Source of the DNA: Pseudomonas sp. RC10
Lineage (GTDB): Bacteria > Pseudomonadota > Gammaproteobacteria > Pseudomonadales > Pseudomonadaceae
NCBI RefSeq assembly: GCF_038397775.1
Contig: NZ_CP151650.1
Coordinates: 558,001 to 622,000, forward strand
DNA: 64,000 nt
Direction of reading: 5' to 3'
A program made the translations under genes and the position numbers. The notes under the pieces are model-generated. The model was given only the letters and a program-made list of their open reading frames with translations. It had not been told where the DNA came from and ran no database searches. Positions 63,360 to 64,000 of the stretch are shown here, in pieces; within the stretch, counting starts at the first letter, position 1; each line of letters starts with the position of its first letter.

Positions 63360-64000
63360 TTACCATTTGTAGTCCACGCTTGCGAGCACGCTGCGGCGAT
63401 CGCCGAAGTAGCAGTAGAAGCCGTCGCACGTGGAAATGTATTCCTTGTCGAACACGTTGTTCGCGTTCACCGAGACGCTCACGCCTTTGAGGGAGTTGTT
63501 CATGCGACCGAGGTCGTAATGAACGGCCGCGTCATAAACGGTGTAAGCATTGCTGTGACCGTAATTCGAGTCAGCAACGAAGCCGTAGCTACCAATGGCA
63601 ATGTTGTCGGTTTCGCCGATGTAGCGTGCGCCGAAGCCCAGACCGAAGCCGTCGAGCAGCCCGGTATGCCAGGTGTAGTCGCCCCAGATGGAAGCAGCGT
63701 TTTCAGGCGTCAGCGGCAGTGGACGGTTCTTGTCCAGCGGGTCGGTGACTTTGGTCATCTTGCTGTTGGCGTAGGTGTACGACGCGGTGACTTTCAGGTT
63801 GTCGGTGACGTTACCGACGGCTTCCAGTTCGAAACCACGCACCTTCGCTTCGCCCAGAGGACGCTGCACGCCCAGTGTGTCGCTCAGCACGATGTCGCGA
63901 CGGGTCAGGTCGTAAGCGGCGGCTGTGAACAGCAGGTCGGTACCTGGAGGCTGGTACTTGATCCCTGCTTCGTACTGCTTGCCAGTGCCCGGTTTGAAGG
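63360..64000 (-). CDS. TonB-dependent siderophore receptor, C-terminal part
   Basis: The last 213 codons of an outer-membrane beta-barrel; the gene continues past the right edge. Strands alternate as in the family (GTGKQYEAGIKYQPPGTD; ATASYTYANSK-like), and the end reads NANNVFDKEYISTC...YCYFGDRRSVLASVDYKW with the terminal Trp. The Cys pair and YFGDRRSV resemble ferrichrome/ferrioxamine-type receptors. With the PepSY protein this indicates hydroxamate siderophore uptake (inference). Confidence 0.9.
   Translation of the reverse strand, partial: FKPGTGKQYEAGIKYQPPGTDLLFTAAAYDLTRRDIVLSDTLGVQRPLGEAKVRGFELEAVGNVTDNLKVTASYTYANSKMTKVTDPLDKNRPLPLTPENAASIWGDYTWHTGLLDGFGLGFGARYIGETDNIAIGSYGFVADSNYGHSNAYTVYDAAVHYDLGRMNNSLKGVSVSVNANNVFDKEYISTCDGFYCYFGDRRSVLASVDYKW

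Noticed and set aside
1..64000. CRISPR array, tRNA/rRNA genes, insertion sequences or prophage
   Set aside because: No regularly spaced direct repeats of CRISPR size, no cloverleaf or rRNA stretch and no transposase or integrase reading frame were found. The dispersed inverted repeats are REP elements.

Overview
The window reads as a Pseudomonas chromosome, most likely from the P. syringae/P. fluorescens side of the genus. The support is gene content and order: metK-tkt-epd-pgk-fba, the cdh carnitine genes, the dgc/gbc/glyA-sox glycine-betaine cluster, and creBCD. Many extragenic inverted repeats of the Pseudomonas REP/REPIN type separate the genes. No rRNA, tRNA, CRISPR array, insertion sequence or prophage was seen. 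Species assignment is inference.

Layout. 1-510: the first 72 codons of a Tc-type insecticidal toxin A subunit (minus strand) and the metK terminator. 510-9270: S-adenosylmethionine synthetase with an ArsR-methyltransferase regulator upstream of it, a perfect palindrome in the divergent promoter region, then the sugar-phosphate genes tkt, epd, pgk, fba with two small lipoprotein genes. 9605-12937: a three-gene catabolic operon (PdxA2-like dehydrogenase, a haloacetate-dehalogenase-type hydrolase with all catalytic residues, an anion MFS transporter). 13020-16848: carnitine degradation cdhCAB and the divergent regulator cdhR. 16850-18085: a single AAA ATPase gene behind three AT-rich repeats spaced exactly 29 bp. 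18214-19089: two small conserved genes.

19318-50227 is mainly a methyl-group and one-carbon pathway. GbcAB demethylates glycine betaine, DgcAB with dedicated ETF subunits demethylates dimethylglycine, SoxBDAG oxidises sarcosine, GlyA turns glycine into serine, PurU releases formate from formyl-folate and FdhA oxidises formaldehyde. Carnitine enters above this through CdhA/C/B, so the window carries most of the route from carnitine to serine. GbdR, CaiX and DhcAB are not present. The cluster is interrupted by accessory DNA: an unknown two-gene operon, an 0.9-kb non-coding tract with four perfect DnaA boxes, an Abi_2/HEPN abortive-infection gene with a compact promoter-hairpin-terminator RNA unit directly upstream, two recently exchanged chemoreceptors with sigma-28-like promoters, a ZapB-like/ZapA pair, threonine aldolase, a TraX-like membrane protein and alaC.

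50373-64000: a DUF350/DUF1190/glutathionylspermidine-synthase-like module flanked by identical terminators, a second DUF1190-like gene, a SigK/RskA-type sigma/anti-sigma pair divergent from a DUF2780 secreted protein, an acyltransferase, a retropepsin-like zinc-protease-family protein, creBCD, a glutathione S-transferase, and the end of a siderophore uptake locus (PepSY membrane protein, small membrane protein, and the C-terminus of a TonB-dependent receptor running off the right edge).

The strongest candidate for a less described system is the Abi gene plus its upstream small RNA at 31636-32750. The 29-bp-repeat ATPase (16850-18085) and the DnaA-box tract (27945-28835) come next.
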